The notes beneath the pieces were generated by a model. The model saw nothing but the letters and a program-made list of their open reading frames with translations. It made no database searches and was not told where the DNA came from. Shown piece after piece: positions 10,081-21,189 of a stretch of DNA of 64,000 nt; within the stretch, counting starts at the first letter, position 1, and each line of letters begins with the position of its first letter. The translations under genes and the position numbers were made by a program. This stretch comes from Syngnathus acus (taxonomy: Eukaryota > Chordata > Actinopteri > Syngnathiformes > Syngnathidae). The DNA is taken from contig NC_051103.1 of NCBI RefSeq assembly GCF_901709675.1, positions 8,233,501 through 8,297,500 of the forward strand. Reading direction: 5' to 3'.

Positions 10081-10298
10081 CTTCCCCGAGGAAGCCCTGA
10101 AATTGTATTTTTGCAGCACTGGGTTCTTTTGTTGGGATTTCCTCTTCCAGCTAAGATATAGTGGATGCCACTTACATGAAAAGAGGTGCAGCAAGTGGCA
10201 CAATTGATTCCTGGGGCCACATGTAGGGGAGATGCTTATCTTTTTGATTTAAGAGGGGGTCTAACTTTTCAGGGTGAAGGCATAATCTGCTTTGGTGA

Positions 10299-10319
10299 AA
10301 GCGCAGTGGGCTGGCTCTT
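10299..10319 (+). repeat. 21-bp sequence shared with 11192-11212 (copy 1)
   Basis: The 21 bases starting aagcgcagtgggctggct occur again, identical, at 11192-11212. The flanks do not match. Two identical 21-mers within 1 kb are unlikely by chance, so a small duplication or a short dispersed repeat is likely. Confidence 0.8.
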
Positions 10320-10407
10320 TGCTGTGGCATTGAATCACTGCTGGGTGCTTGCAAATTTCAATACCACATGCTACGGAGACGAGGCCTAGACTCTAATGAG
10401 AATAATT

Positions 10408-10450
10408 CTATCTATCTATCCTATCTATTCTAGTCTATTCTATCATATAT
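10408..10450. repeat. Imperfect (TATC)n/(CTATT)n repeat
   Basis: Degenerate tetra- and pentanucleotide units such as tatctatctatc, then ctattctag and ctattctatc. Confidence 0.75.
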
Positions 10451-10610
10451 TTGAAAAAAATGGACGGCTTTGTGAACTCACGCAGCTACTTTCCAGGAAA
10501 ACAGAATATCCTGCCAGAGTCTGGCTCATGTTCAGGATTTGCCTCTGCTCCACTAGATTTATAGTATTGGGAGAAAGTACTCATTGAAAATCCTTTACAA
10601 GAGTTGAAAC

Positions 10611-10627
10611 TTTTTTTTTTTTTTTTT
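10611..10627. repeat. Poly-T run (17 T)
   Basis: A T17 homopolymer. Confidence 0.85.
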
Positions 10628-10639
10628 GCCAAAACCTGG

Positions 10640-11678
10640 GATGAAGTGTGGAGCACCCTTCCATCTGCAGAATATTGTCTCATCTTTATATGATGATTGT
10701 TGTAGTAAACCGAAGGTGTCAATATTGTACGTAAGCAAGCGGGCTAACATTGTCTAACATTCTGCAGTGACAAAGTCCATCTTTTTTCTTTATGCCTGAA
10801 GCTTAATCCCTCCACTCCCCAACAACGCCAGATGGATGAAGAACTCTTTGAGAACTCAACAGACATGTATGAAAAAAAGTGACTAAACTGTGTGGTGTAC
10901 GTTGGGGATGAACACACACTAATGCACTCTTTCAGGAAGAGGAGGATTTGCATGTGAACAAGGGCTTTAGGGGATATGCAAGCTGCTAATGTGACGGATT
11001 CTGTGGCAAACGTTTGGCACGTTCACAAACAGGTGTTCTTCAAATGATTTTTTTTTAGCAGCTCTTCGGTATAGCTTGCTTTGTCTGCGTTTGAGAATTT
11101 GTCGAAGCACGTTGGCATGCAGTTGGCTCTTGAAGTTCACGTCGTGACAAAAAATATTCCAAAGTCCAAAAAGATTGATGAAGTCTCCTCCAAGCGCAGT
11201 GGGCTGGCTCTTCACCGCCAAACTCCAAGCATGTATTGACAAAGGGACCTAAATTATGTCCATGTTCAATGGCAGGCTTTTTCCTCTCAGCCTTATTTAT
11301 GTCAACGGACTGCAGCCGCGACATCGTCCCATAAATCTGTTGGTGCTGCAGACCACACATCAATGGCCCAACACAGCCACCATCCATTTGAAGTTATCTC
11401 TCTTTTTATTGACTGTTGAGAATGGCTTCTTGCAGGGGTGTGCACTGACTGCTTTTGGCCCCACTATGCAACAACTTGTCCTCCTCTTAGTCCTTCTCCT
11501 TCCATCCCTATCTTTTCCTAACTCCTCTTTCATCCACAAACCTTAATACCCCTCACCCACAGTTCCAGACCCATTTGCCTGGCTCGATGACGGGGCGTTT
11601 GACAGGTCTGCTTCGGGAAGATAGCACAATTGAATGCAAGTCCCCAGGGTGGGAGGACGAGGACGAGGGTGAGGAAAG
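10640..11678. other. Unique sequence with overlapping minus-strand open frames
   Basis: Two overlapping minus-strand frames (10967-11242 and 11055-11387, 91 and 110 codons) cover the same DNA. Neither shows a recognisable domain, although one has a basic run (ILKRRQSKLYRRAAKKK). They could be a decayed coding fragment of a mobile element, but I cannot match one. The rest is unremarkable. Confidence 0.3.
11192..11212 (+). repeat. 21-bp sequence shared with 10299-10319 (copy 2)
   Basis: Identical to the first copy in the same orientation. It is followed by 'caccgccaaactccaagc', which has no counterpart at the first site. Confidence 0.8.
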
Positions 11679-11695
11679 AAAAAAAAAAAAAAAAA
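11679..11695. repeat. Poly-A run (17 A)
   Basis: An A17 homopolymer ending a purine-rich stretch. Confidence 0.85.
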
Positions 11696-11699
11696 GGCT

Positions 11700-12178
11700 G
11701 AAGTGGTATTAACTGGTGAAAAGGGGTTGGCACCAGGAGGAGATGGTGTGGGTGGCATCTTTCACAAAGGCAAATCCAGACAGTTAAAGAAAGGGTACAT
11801 TGAAAGGCTTAATAGAGCTTGTTGTTGCAAAGAACGTAAGACTGCAACACTCAGGGATCCATTTAGCGGCATATGACTATTTGGAAAAATATAGATATCT
11901 AATGTCGAAATGAAATAAAACCGCTATTAATTGAAAGAACATCATGTCGTGTTTTCATTTTCTTCATATTCATCTGCACGCAGGTTAAGAGAAGGATTTC
12001 GAAAGGAAACGGCAATGTTTTCATTTGACTGACTCCTCTCTTTGCCAGTGGGATGCGTCACTCCTCTATGCTCGTCGGTCACGGCCCTTTGGTCCAGCCG
12101 GTAGTATGCTTTGGTGACAGGTTACAACAAGGACTTTTGGCCCCTTAAATCCATAGAGATGAAGCAACTCATCCAAGC
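11700..12178. other. Unique sequence, nothing identified
   Basis: No repeat or gene signal recognised. Confidence 0.35.
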
Positions 12179-12228
12179 TTCCCTTCTTCTCCTTTTCTTT
12201 TTCCTTCCTTCCATCCCCATCTATCAGC
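12179..12228 (+). repeat. Polypyrimidine tract
   Basis: About 45 bases of near-pure T and C end in atctatcag. Read as an acceptor it would open an exon ending near CATATTCTT|gtaaag at about 12308, with one open frame starting LPPIIPGAPDSQARM. That exon is too speculative to list separately. Confidence 0.5.
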
Positions 12229-15200
12229 TTACCTCCAATCATCCCTGGTGCACCTGACAGCCAAGCAAGGATGTGTGTGAAGAGGAGGGGAGGGGTCTTC
12301 ATATTCTTGTAAAGGGTCTGGACGTTGACAGCTATGGGAAAGGACAGCTGACCCTTTTTATTGTGAGACAGAGGGAGGGAGGGGATGAGTTGACAGGGCT
12401 GCAGGGAAGAAAGACACCAGAAGGAGTAGCTCCTATCAAGTGCCATTAAAAGAGTCCATTCAGTTGGACCATTTCAATCCATGTCCTCTGCTAAATGTTC
12501 TACTCATTGGTCGAGGTCGGGTCGCTGACTCGGACATTTCTTTGCTTATTCCTGTTCGTTCTTGGTGTTAGAATGATGGTTGAGCATCCGCAATGAAAAC
12601 TGGAGTTAAAATAATCTCGGTTCCAAGACAGCAGCTTTGAAGAAATTCATTTGGAATGTTTTTTTGTCTCGACTATATTGAATCAGACAGCATTTCCCGT
12701 CTCATTATCGAGTTCCTGTCACGAGCAGTCAAGCCAAAGGATTTGTAGTGCGTTGTTGAGCTCCAAAGCCGTTTTCCAATTAAGACATATTACCGCCAAA
12801 AGTCTGGAGAAGGAAACCCAGGGGGAAAGGTCCCATCCTTTATTCTAATCATACTGTCAATACAAAATAATATGATTATTAACTGGGATGTAAAAGCATT
12901 GACACTTGGGCCGACTTCATTTCTTGTCTGTGCAGCAGCATAACAGCTAAATGCTGCTTCGCCGTGTTTGGGTCGAATCCACGAATTGATTCATCGGCCA
13001 GACTTGAGTTCATTCGACCTGAAAACGCCCAAGGCTAATATACAAAGATGAGTAATAGCGCCGTCTATCGTAGCGGGGTCGGTCACACAAATGTTTTCTC
13101 GTGTCACTGCGCATGCAAATGCTTTCCGCTCATCTATTGTAAATCTGCTTTTAGTGACCAGTTGATGGTAAAAGCCAGGAACTCATTTGAGTCAAAAAAG
13201 TGAATTTCCTTTCAGTCAACATTTTGTATGAAAGGTGCTGATGACAAAAGTGTCACCTTAAAAAAATGTTTTATTTGTGAAAGAGTTTGACCCTGTCGGG
13301 TCAAGGTTGCTATTAACAAGAGATGGAGCAGACGCAATACGAGCTCTGTCAGCCCACAAGAGTGCTTAAAAAAGCAGAAATAGAAAAATATACATATGAT
13401 TTTGTTCTTGAAGCACACATCCTGCCTGCAACAAGATTATTTCAGCAAAAGGTTCACTTCAAGGTCAGAGCCACGTTGCTTAGCTACACTAGGAATGGAA
13501 AATGTTCAACTTGGACAGGGATTTAACAATGACTCCAATGTCTAAAAACTACAATCAAAGCGCTCCGTTCCATGTTAGTACAGTATGATGTATTGTATTT
13601 TTGTTTTTTGGGTCACTTGAAGAAAAACCCATCGGCAATCATTTCAACTTTAATTTCGGTTTGTTCAATTAATTGCCGTTATTTTGCATCACCTGCTCTG
13701 CTAAAAGAGACTGATGATCGTAGGCTTTATACAAACACATTTGTTGTTCATGTCTTAAATCCTGTTCGATTAGTTTGGGGGATTAAGAAAGCAAAGATGC
13801 CTTACAGCAAATGCAAAAGCAATATGGCTTGTCTTGGACTAATCCGTAGCCATACGCACATGTACCGGGCCCGGGGTATCTTGGTGTGACACTTCTTCGT
13901 ATTATTTGTAATATAAAAACGAGACTATATTCATATCTGGTCCACTGCTAAACTAAGAACAAATCCGAGGGAGTGAAGAAAGTGTCAAAAAAGAAGGTCA
14001 AATCTGGACACATTTCAAGGTGAATGGGGAGCAAAATGAACACTTCCAATTCATCCATAAGTTCAGATAAATGAGATCCGACAGGCAAAGGAACCTGCAG
14101 TTAATGAACATGCACATTTTGCCGTTTGTTTTTGCAGCCTTTTGAATGTGCAAATTAATCAAGCATTATAAATAATGCACCTTTAAGATCATGGAGTTGT
14201 CTGATGTTATTGTTACACAGCAATGATTGAAGTAGGCCAAAAAATGGACAAGGAAATACTACATACAAGAACTCTCTGCCAAAGTGAAGCCAATAAAAGG
14301 ATACGGGGAGAATAGTGCAAACATGATTGTGTAGCCCAGCAAATATGCATAAAATATGCCGCCGTGTGCATAATGCAAAAGTTCCCATCTGGGAGCCCTT
14401 GACCTTCATTGGCTCCCTGCCTCTCCTCCACGTGGCAGCTTGACCTCAGCCTCAGGTTGGCCCACCTGACTCAATCCACAGCACCCTTCACCTCGAGACC
14501 TGATTTTCACCTTGATTCTTGTGAAACGTTTGCTGTCAAATATTTATCGCTTGTTTGCTTCGTCAGCTTGATTGAAATTCAAATGGTACGAAGTTGCCAC
14601 TCGTTTTGAGGGGCCGAGTGTTGAGCCGTTGTTGGCGCCCGACACTTCTTCATCTTCACCCTACTTTACGTATATCCCTTTTGGTATTTGGATGGCTCTT
14701 GTGAAGTGAGCAAGTCATCTCATTGACAGTTGATGGTAATTGCAGGTGTTTTAATGTCCTCCATTACATGCTGCTACAGCAGGAGCGCTAGCTTTTAATA
14801 TCCTGGCTGGCAAGAGAGCATGACACGAAATTAAAGCTGAACTAAGGTCAGCCGAGCTAGATGAGCTATAAAGACCCAATCAATTTCAGGTGGATGACAG
14901 GATCGAGTTGAATGAACACTAAATTCAGGAAATCGCATCCTTAAGGGAATGTTGCTTTCTTTCTTTCACCGCCATTGTCGGCTATAGACGTCGGGGTTCC
15001 GTTTGACGCGGGCAATCTACTTTAAATTGTGTCGATTTTTCAAATCGGTAACCTGAAGTCATTTATAGAACAATGATAATAAAGCCATTTGGAGGACCTT
15101 TCGGGCCATTTGGTAATCATTGTTACCGGCAAAGTTCAAGTCTAGTTACAAGAAAAGAAAACTTTCAAGTCAGACAAGTAGCTGAGCCTTGTGAAGATTA

Positions 15201-15335
15201 TTGAAGTGTCATCCTCCGGGCTCAGAGCGTACATATGTTTGCTGCTTGGATTTCTTGCAATCACAGTTGTGATTTTCTGGCTGTGCCCCCCCATGACTCC
15301 TCACCAGGCATCCTTCATATCTCCATGTGGAGCTG
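12229..15335. other. Long unique stretch, nothing firm
   Basis: About 3 kb of non-repetitive, AT-rich DNA. Stretches near 12960-13060 and 14400-14500 are more GC-balanced and could be regulatory. No open frame over 105 codons, no transposon end and no RNA gene recognised. Confidence 0.35.
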
Positions 15336-15460
15336 TGAAATCTATTTAGAGCGTTTAGAGCAGCTACAGGTCCCCGACACGCTGCCTGAAGCCTCGGGGC
15401 TCGCGCTACCGTATTAATATCCACACAGTGGAAATTTGGCATTTGGGTATTCTACATGAC
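15336..15460. promoter_or_regulatory. Candidate conserved non-coding element
   Basis: A complex block with balanced base composition: 'agcagctacaggtccccgac', then 'cctcggggctcgcgctacc', then the AT-rich 'gtattaatatcc' and 'aatttggcatttgg'. This mix is typical of deeply conserved vertebrate elements. Conservation is untested. Confidence 0.28.
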
Positions 15461-17340
15461 AAAATGCCTTTGATACCTGTTAGTTCCACCATGAAATGAA
15501 GAACAAAGTGGAAGTAAAAGAATCACCGACAACAACATTTGGGATGAAAAAGCCTCGTTGCAACATTGTTTTGGTTGTTGGGCAAATGTGGTTTTCATTT
15601 TTTTCGTAGCAACCGCCTACTGGCTTGTCTCCACACTTTGTTGAGCTACATTAACAATTTGAAAGTCTCCCCTGATGCTTTATCTTCAGTCCTACTCTAT
15701 CTACCCTCTGGAGTGTCATGTTTCACTGCTTTTGAGGGAAGTTTCCCTGTCTCTAGTGTTTGATAGCCCAACTTGGATTTTTCTTTCGTACCGTAACTCG
15801 GACGCAAGGTTGGTTACCCTTACATTTGGGTTAGGATTCAAGTTTGACATGAATCCACTTGTCTTGTTGGCTCTGTAACACCGGTCAGAGAGCAACAGGT
15901 CTGATTAGGATCGTGTTCTCCCGCTCTCGATGCCAGCATTGTTTATATCCAAGCGATGCCTGCTGATGGGAGGAGGGACGACAAAGCCTGGGATTTTACC
16001 TCGAGTGGCCGAGACGCTACGAGTCGAGCAAATGAAGCTTATCGTCAGATAGATGAAATGAGGGGTCCCAAAACAACACTGACATGATCACGTTTGCCTC
16101 TTTTATCGGCTGGCTGAACAAGTAAAGGAGGTAAACGGAAACTCCAAATGCGACAGCGATTCATTCCTAACCTTCTTAACTCCCTTTGGTGTCACTGCGA
16201 GTGAGAGGGCAGGAGAAGGCCACCGAATCCAAGAAAAGCACTTCATTAGATGCCCTTCTTTGTGTGGCTTAAGCACATTATTTAAAAGTGATTTGACTCT
16301 ATCTACAAGCTCCAGCTGCGTTTCTTACACGACATGCGGCAGGGCAGGCAAATCATTTTTTGTTTTTTTTCGTGCCCCACATGTTCGAATGCAATAGCGT
16401 AGCCGGTTGCCATCTGGCTACACGCTAATGACCACTGCAGGTCATTCGAGCAGCCTGTCCTACTGTACAACATGCAGTGTACATGCATTTGACACCGGTT
16501 TGGAACAGGTTATTTGTGTCAGGTTGTTAAGCATCCAATTCGGGTCATGGAAAAAATTGCAAACAGCTGCAACAAACAATATGGACATCTCGAAAAGGAG
16601 GAGGAGGAGGCAAGGCTAGACGATGAGATGCCTCAGTTCATCCAGGCCCTCAGCTCAACTTTGAGCCCCGATTGGGTAACCTCTGCCAAAAGACGACTTA
16701 TTAGAGAGAAGTATCAGCAAACCTGTTTACGCTTTCCGTATTAGACTTGCCAAAAAACCTCAACTACCTTTTTGTAGAGATCCTGTAAAAGAAGATTGCC
16801 TGTGCCCTAATAGAGAAGGTTACATTCGAACAAGTTTGCCTAGCAGGCAAAGGCCATCTGTGGTTACCCTTTGCTTTCCACTTTGAAAAATAATGAGCAG
16901 ATTTAAATTGCATGCAATTCTGTCCAGGCATGTCTGCAGAAGACACTTGTTAAAACATGTTCTCTTTTGCACGGTGCTATTGAGAAAGTTACAGTATGGC
17001 GGCATTCACTATTAACATAAAGTACTGGATGTCTTGGCAGCAGCGTTTCGAAGGCTCACTTCTCCCTGCAAGTATAAAAGCGAGAAAGAGAAAATAATGC
17101 TGTTTGAGACAGACATTGGTGGCTGTCTGCATTCTTGCATTGTCATTTGGAACTAGTTTACCATCTCCCCCTGCGGCTCGGCTCGGCGATGGATCAAGGG
17201 ACTGCCGCCTTGGCATCCTCTTGACTTTTAATGAGCACATTTAGCACTAAATAATGGAAATATGAAAACAAACACATCGGAAGTCTCCGAGTGCATTGCA
17301 CCACCTAACTGGGTGTTTGTTGTGCTTATTGCCGACAATG
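15461..17340. other. Unique stretch including an unassigned 76-codon frame
   Basis: At 16514-16744 (+) an open frame contains EEEEARLDDEMPQFIQALSS and SPDWVTSAKRRLIREKYQQ, which reads somewhat like protein. There is no good acceptor or donor pair and no family is recognised. The remainder is featureless. Confidence 0.3.
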
Positions 17341-17350
17341 AGGGATGTTT

Positions 17351-17390
17351 CCCCCCCCCCGAGGACTGGACTTTGAGACCCCTGCTTTAA
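17351..17390 (+). mobile_element. Remnant of a hAT-type element end
   Basis: 'ggactttgagacccctgc' resembles the right end (gagtttgacacccctg) of the hAT-type family seen at 19322-19587. Only about 30 bases remain, after a C10 run. Confidence 0.4.
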
Positions 17391-17409
17391 AGTAACAATC
17401 GGCAAACAT

Positions 17410-17675
17410 TTTTAGGGATGCTCGATACAACTTTCTTTTCGGATCCGTAACAGTCCGAGTGCTCACTTCTTGAGTGGTCACGGATACGGGTACCCGAGCA
17501 CTGTTGAGACAAAGATATTTTCCTTAAAATTGAACGAGATTATTGACAATTTTCAATTCTTTTCATTTCTATTTCCTGATCGTAAAACGGCGGCCAGTAC
17601 TAGCATTGCAAATACCGGTACCAACATTTGAACTTTATTACTATTCCTAAATACCAGTACCAAAACGGTACCACT
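17410..17675. mobile_element. Non-autonomous hAT-like DNA transposon with intact target duplication
   Basis: The 266-bp insert starts ttttagggatgctcgata and contains many 'ataccggtacc' and 'cggatacgggtacccgag' motifs, as in small hAT elements common in fish. It is flanked by perfect 8-bp direct repeats GCAAACAT at 17402-17409 and 17676-17683, the duplication length of hAT transposition. The right end reads cagtggtacc when reversed. The terminal inverted repeats do not match clearly, so the boundaries rest on the target duplication. No transposase is encoded. Confidence 0.65.
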
Positions 17676-17689
17676 GCAAACATCTAAAA

Positions 17690-17925
17690 CTTAGCAAAAG
17701 TAAAGCTGAATTCTTTATGATTTATTCAAAATGTTAGGATATGCTATACCTCGGCAAAAAGGTAGCTGGATTACTGTTGAAACGAGCAAGTCTTTCCTTA
17801 TATGCAGCAGAATAAAGCCCCCAAGGTATTTGGCGCACATCCCATTGTTTCTTCACGAGCATATTTTGCAGCAGCCTTCCCCGTGACAGGCTAACCTTGT
17901 GCATATGTGTGTCGTTTGTAGCAAG
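17690..17925. other. Unique sequence, nothing identified
   Basis: AT-rich, no signals recognised. Confidence 0.35.
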
Positions 17926-18060
17926 GTGAAACCTGACTGAGCACCCTTGAGCTCAGTGCCAGCTAAGAGGCAGCAAGCTAATAACTTCAATTATCTCAGG
18001 ACTGGCCTGCAGGCTACTGCTGATAGGTGGATGCCGTTGCTTTATCTACATTTCAGATAG
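17926..18060. promoter_or_regulatory. Candidate conserved non-coding element
   Basis: A high-complexity block with 'agctaataacttcaattatc', 'ggactggcctgcaggctact' and a GATAGG site. Motif- and composition-based only. Confidence 0.25.
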
Positions 18061-19184
18061 ACTTGGGACTTGCAGGCAGCTAAAGCCAAACATCTGGCAT
18101 CAGAGGATACACACACTTTACCTACACTTGGAAAGACTTATTGAGTGCTTTGGCAATTTTCGTTTGTTAATGGCTGTTTGTGTCATCCACTTCAAGGAGT
18201 TTAGTCTGCCATGACTTCATTTGTGCCCAAAAGATTGCGCAACAATAATAGACCATGGTTGACTACCCTTCCAAACACAAGTTGTAATTCTCTCTGCGCA
18301 CCCTTCACGCCATCTTCTTTTTCATTACATTTTTTTAAGGCGTAGTCATTATTATTTTTTTGGTTTCCTCTGGGAAATCTTGTACATTTGAACAAATTAG
18401 AGGTCGATCAATGGAGCGTGTTCTAATTCCACCGTTTAACCATAGCTGAGAAACGATGGAAGCTTCAGTCCAATATCAGTCTCTTCATAATACTGCAAGT
18501 GTGTCACTCCATTTTTAGAAGCACTTTGGAGCATACTTAATATTCAATGTTCAATAAATATGAAGCGGGATGAAGTGTAAAACAATGCCTTAGGTCTAGA
18601 AAATTTGCATTCGGCGTAACGAACCAAAAGAAGAAACACGCTATGTGAGAAAGAAATTCTTTCAGGGTATAAATCAAAACATGTAGTCTGGGCAAATTTA
18701 GGGAGATGTTTTTTACAGCGACCGACCAGTGTGTGCCAAAACCAAGGCTTTGTACTTAAAAAGCAGAGAAGGACTTTGAGAGTGAGAAAGAGAATTGAAG
18801 CGGGCAAAACAAAAGCGTATGCATCGGGAAAGCGTAACAACATCAGGCACCCTAGAAAACCAATCGGCGGGGTTTTGAAGATGTGGGGGGAAAAGGTGAA
18901 GGGGAACAAAGTTGGCTGACGAGACTTATCAGACGGAAAGAACGATGTGACGGGACACAGAGAGGACTCGCTCGGAGGGGGGCGCGCAGAGGACAGCAAA
19001 TAGAGGTCGAAGACTCTTGCTTTCGCTTTCATTTCCCCCTCTTTTGCGTCTAATCTCCTCACCTCCCAAACCTTTCTGCATATCCAAAGTCAGACCGCTG
19101 TCCCATCAGCAGGTCGGTAACAGTGGCGGCCGCCATTCTAATGTTTAATTCATTGGTGTGGCGAGGACAACGGGTAACAAAGAA
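18061..19184. other. Unique stretch with a chance 172-codon minus frame
   Basis: The longest non-repeat open frame in the window lies at 18544-19062 on the minus strand. It shows no domain, no credible start context and no splice support, and is rich in Phe, Leu and Ser as expected from AT-rich and pyrimidine-rich DNA. I treat it as chance. Confidence 0.4.
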
Positions 19185-19200
19185 AAAAGGGGGGGGGGGG
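19185..19200. repeat. A6G10 homopolymer pair
   Basis: A short A run is followed by a G run of about ten. Confidence 0.8.
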
Positions 19201-19321
19201 AATTATCATTTCTTTCTTTAGTGCCTTTTTTTGGAGCCAAGGGTAGATAAAATTCCAGTACAGGTGGAAAGGGGAAAAATGCAACATTTGGTGATTATGG
19301 AGGTGTCTGCAAGGTCCAGGT

Positions 19322-19587
19322 CAGGGGTGTCAAACTCATTTTTTGTTGCGGGCCACAGCGTAAGACTTGAATAGAAACGGGTGGCGCCTCATACATACAC
19401 ACAACAGAATCATTTCTTTTAAAAGTGGGATTGTGACAAAAATTGCAAGATCTCACTCACGTTATTAAAAGGAAGGCCATTTACAGTTTTGATATTTTAA
19501 TAAGAAACATTGAGTCGACACACATGATTTGCCTTTGCGGGCCACGTAAAAGAATCTGGCCCCTGGGCCTTGAGTTGGACACCTATG
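19322..19587 (+). mobile_element. hAT-type MITE (caggggtgtcaaactc family)
   Basis: The left end is caggggtgtcaaactcat; the right end is tgagttggacacctatg, its imperfect inverted repeat. Internal 'gcgggccaca' near the left and 'gcgggccacg' near the right form a subterminal inverted motif typical of this widespread fish family. Flanks gtccaggt (19314-19321) and atctaggt (19588-19595) match at 6 of 8 positions, consistent with a decayed 8-bp target duplication. It is 266 bp long with no coding capacity. Confidence 0.75.
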
Positions 19588-19595
19588 ATCTAGGT

Positions 19596-19829
19596 CCTTC
19601 AAAAATGTGGATGTCAGTGAAAACATAATGCACCAAATGGTGCTAAGAGCTGGAAAACATGCTTTGTAAAGGTTGCCATGAAAGGGAATTTCCAGTGCAG
19701 CGTGAAGGATAAGACTTGTGTCATTGGCCTCTGGGTTCACATGGTATTTCCTCGGTCAGGTCAAAGATTTTCCTAAAGCATGAATGAATGTCATTACGTG
19801 ACAAGATTTCAGACTAAGTCAGCGTGAAA
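19596..19829. other. Unique sequence, nothing identified
   Basis: No gene or repeat signal. Confidence 0.35.
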
Positions 19830-19945
19830 TGAGATGAACATCAAGTTGATGTGATCGACTCCATCAGCCCAGTATGTATCAGCATAATTGTTGTGCTGAG
19901 CTAATTGCAGTCAGGCACCAACTTGTTACGTTTGGTGGCCGATTG
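19830..19945. promoter_or_regulatory. Candidate conserved non-coding element
   Basis: Contains 'catcaagttgatgtgatcga', 'agcataattgttgtgctgag' (a partial palindrome) and 'ctaattgcagtc'. Composition-based candidate only. Confidence 0.25.
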
Positions 19946-20302
19946 AAGATTTGGAGCGCCTTCAAACTGCAGCTGAAGATGACAACTTGAAGAACAGGCC
20001 CTGATGGCATTCATGCTATCAGAATTAAAGAAGCGACGCTAGAATCGTCAAACCCCATAAATTGTCAGTGTTTGTTAAACAAGCAAACTCAACCCAATTT
20101 GTCTTCAACAGAATTGAAAAAAAAGACAACAAAGAGATTTTTCATCCCCTGTGGGTTTTGTTATCTTTGTTGCATGGTGACTAAGAGAGGTGTAGTGGGA
20201 GAAGAGGGGGGCCATTCCACAAACTATTTGCCCAAATGTCTCTTTTGTAAAAGACTTAATGTAGTGTGAAATTAAACCCCTCCTTAAAAAGCATCCTCTG
20301 CT

Positions 20303-20325
20303 GCAGCAGCAGCAGCAGCAGCAGC
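20303..20325. repeat. (CAG)n trinucleotide repeat
   Basis: Seven to eight CAG units after 'ctctgctg'. It is not within a supported reading frame. Confidence 0.9.
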
Positions 20326-20329
20326 ATCA

Positions 20330-20755
20330 AAACAGCACAGTAGCCCACTTGAGATGCTCAAGCTTGTCCACCCAAAAATTACACTTATCCATTTAAGGTG
20401 ATTGATAGCATTTGCATTTTGAAGAGAATTTTCTACTTTCTGTAGTATTGTATTTGGATTAGTCATGCATACGTATATTGTGTTTGATGGTTGGACAAAC
20501 TCACAAACTTACTGTGGGATTCATTTAACATGGTTTTGCAGAAAGGTTCCTTATCTAGACAAAGGCAGTTTGTAGATATTGTCGCCTTGAAATTTTGACT
20601 TCACTTGTTTGATCAAAGCCCGCAGCCGAAATAAAAAACCCAATTCATGTTGCGGTGCAAAACAAAAAGATGAAAAAGTATGTTGGATGATTCAAAGAGC
20701 ATAGAGAGAGAGTGTAAAATATTGTACCTTTTGATTTACTGTCCATGCGACCAGA
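20330..20755. other. Unique sequence, nothing identified
   Basis: AT-rich unique DNA without signals. Confidence 0.35.
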
Positions 20756-20757
20756 CC

Positions 20758-20782
20758 TCTCTCTCTCTTTCTCTCTCTTCTT
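20758..20782. repeat. (CT)n microsatellite
   Basis: About eleven CT units with one TT interruption. Confidence 0.85.
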
Positions 20783-20789
20783 GCTCAGT

Positions 20790-20868
20790 CAGCCGGGATA
20801 GGCTCGTAAAACCCGGCCGGACACATAAAGAACACCGCTAGATCATGGCTTGATTGATGGATGCTATG
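20790..20868 (+). mobile_element. Fish interspersed repeat, 3' end with GATGG tail
   Basis: 'ccgggataggctcgtaaaac', then 'acaccgctagatcatgg', then 'ttgatggatgc' follows the order of the teleost repeat that ends 'ggataggctcc...gataagcggt...ggatggatgg' (quoted from memory). It is the same family as 625-680 and 45205-45272. The order and GGAT-rich tail fit a retroposon 3' end. It is clearly diverged. Confidence 0.5.
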
Positions 20869-21109
20869 AAAAAAGGAAATAGACAAAACATGCTTGATGT
20901 ACAGTATCAGGAATATCCCACTACTACCGTCTTTATATCTGTGCGCTTTAGTCCGTTATCCAAAAGTTTCAGTCGACGAATTACGTCGCAAAACTTTCCC
21001 ATCCGCCGTTTTGTTGCAGCGTAAAATCCATTAGGCCAGTGAGCCAAAAGCTCCCCTCTTTATTTTGGAGTGGTCGGCCCCCCCTGTGGTCCACCTCTCA
21101 CTGGGTCAG

Positions 21110-21183
21110 CAAAATGACTCTGGATCTGTTGTGACCTCTGGCTTATCAATCTCACCATGGAGCCCTTCTCCATTACTCTGCAG
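21110..21183 (+). other. Candidate 74-nt exon, unidentified
   Basis: The acceptor cacctctcactgggtcag is followed by an open frame reading QNDSGSVVTSGLSISPWSPS, and the exon ends ACTCTGCAG|gtaaaa, a fair donor. Lying downstream of the candidate first exon, it could be an internal exon, but the acceptor tract is modest. No protein match is known. Confidence 0.17.
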
Positions 21184-21189
21184 GTAAAA

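Noticed and set aside
10967-11387. Overlapping minus-strand frames that might be a transposase or RT fragment
   Set aside because: No catalytic or zinc-finger motif could be recognised and the two frames compete for the same bases.
12226-12308. Exon starting after the polypyrimidine tract at 12179-12228
   Set aside because: The acceptor is fine, but the donor TATTCTT|gtaaag and the peptide give too little support, and tracts of this kind are frequent here.
12960-12990. B-box-like 'gggtcgaatcc' (also 'gaggtcgaatccc' near 30541) suggesting a tRNA gene or tRNA-derived SINE
   Set aside because: No A box at the right distance and no cloverleaf could be drawn at either site.
16514-16744. Protein-like frame with SPDWVTSAKRRLIREKYQQ
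   Set aside because: It reads plausibly, but no acceptor/donor pair, promoter or family could be found. It is mentioned in the feature for its region only.
18544-19062. 172-codon open frame on the minus strand, the longest outside repeats
   Set aside because: No domain, no splice or promoter support, and a Phe/Leu/Ser/Pro bias expected from the base composition. Length alone is within chance for a 64-kb scan of six frames.
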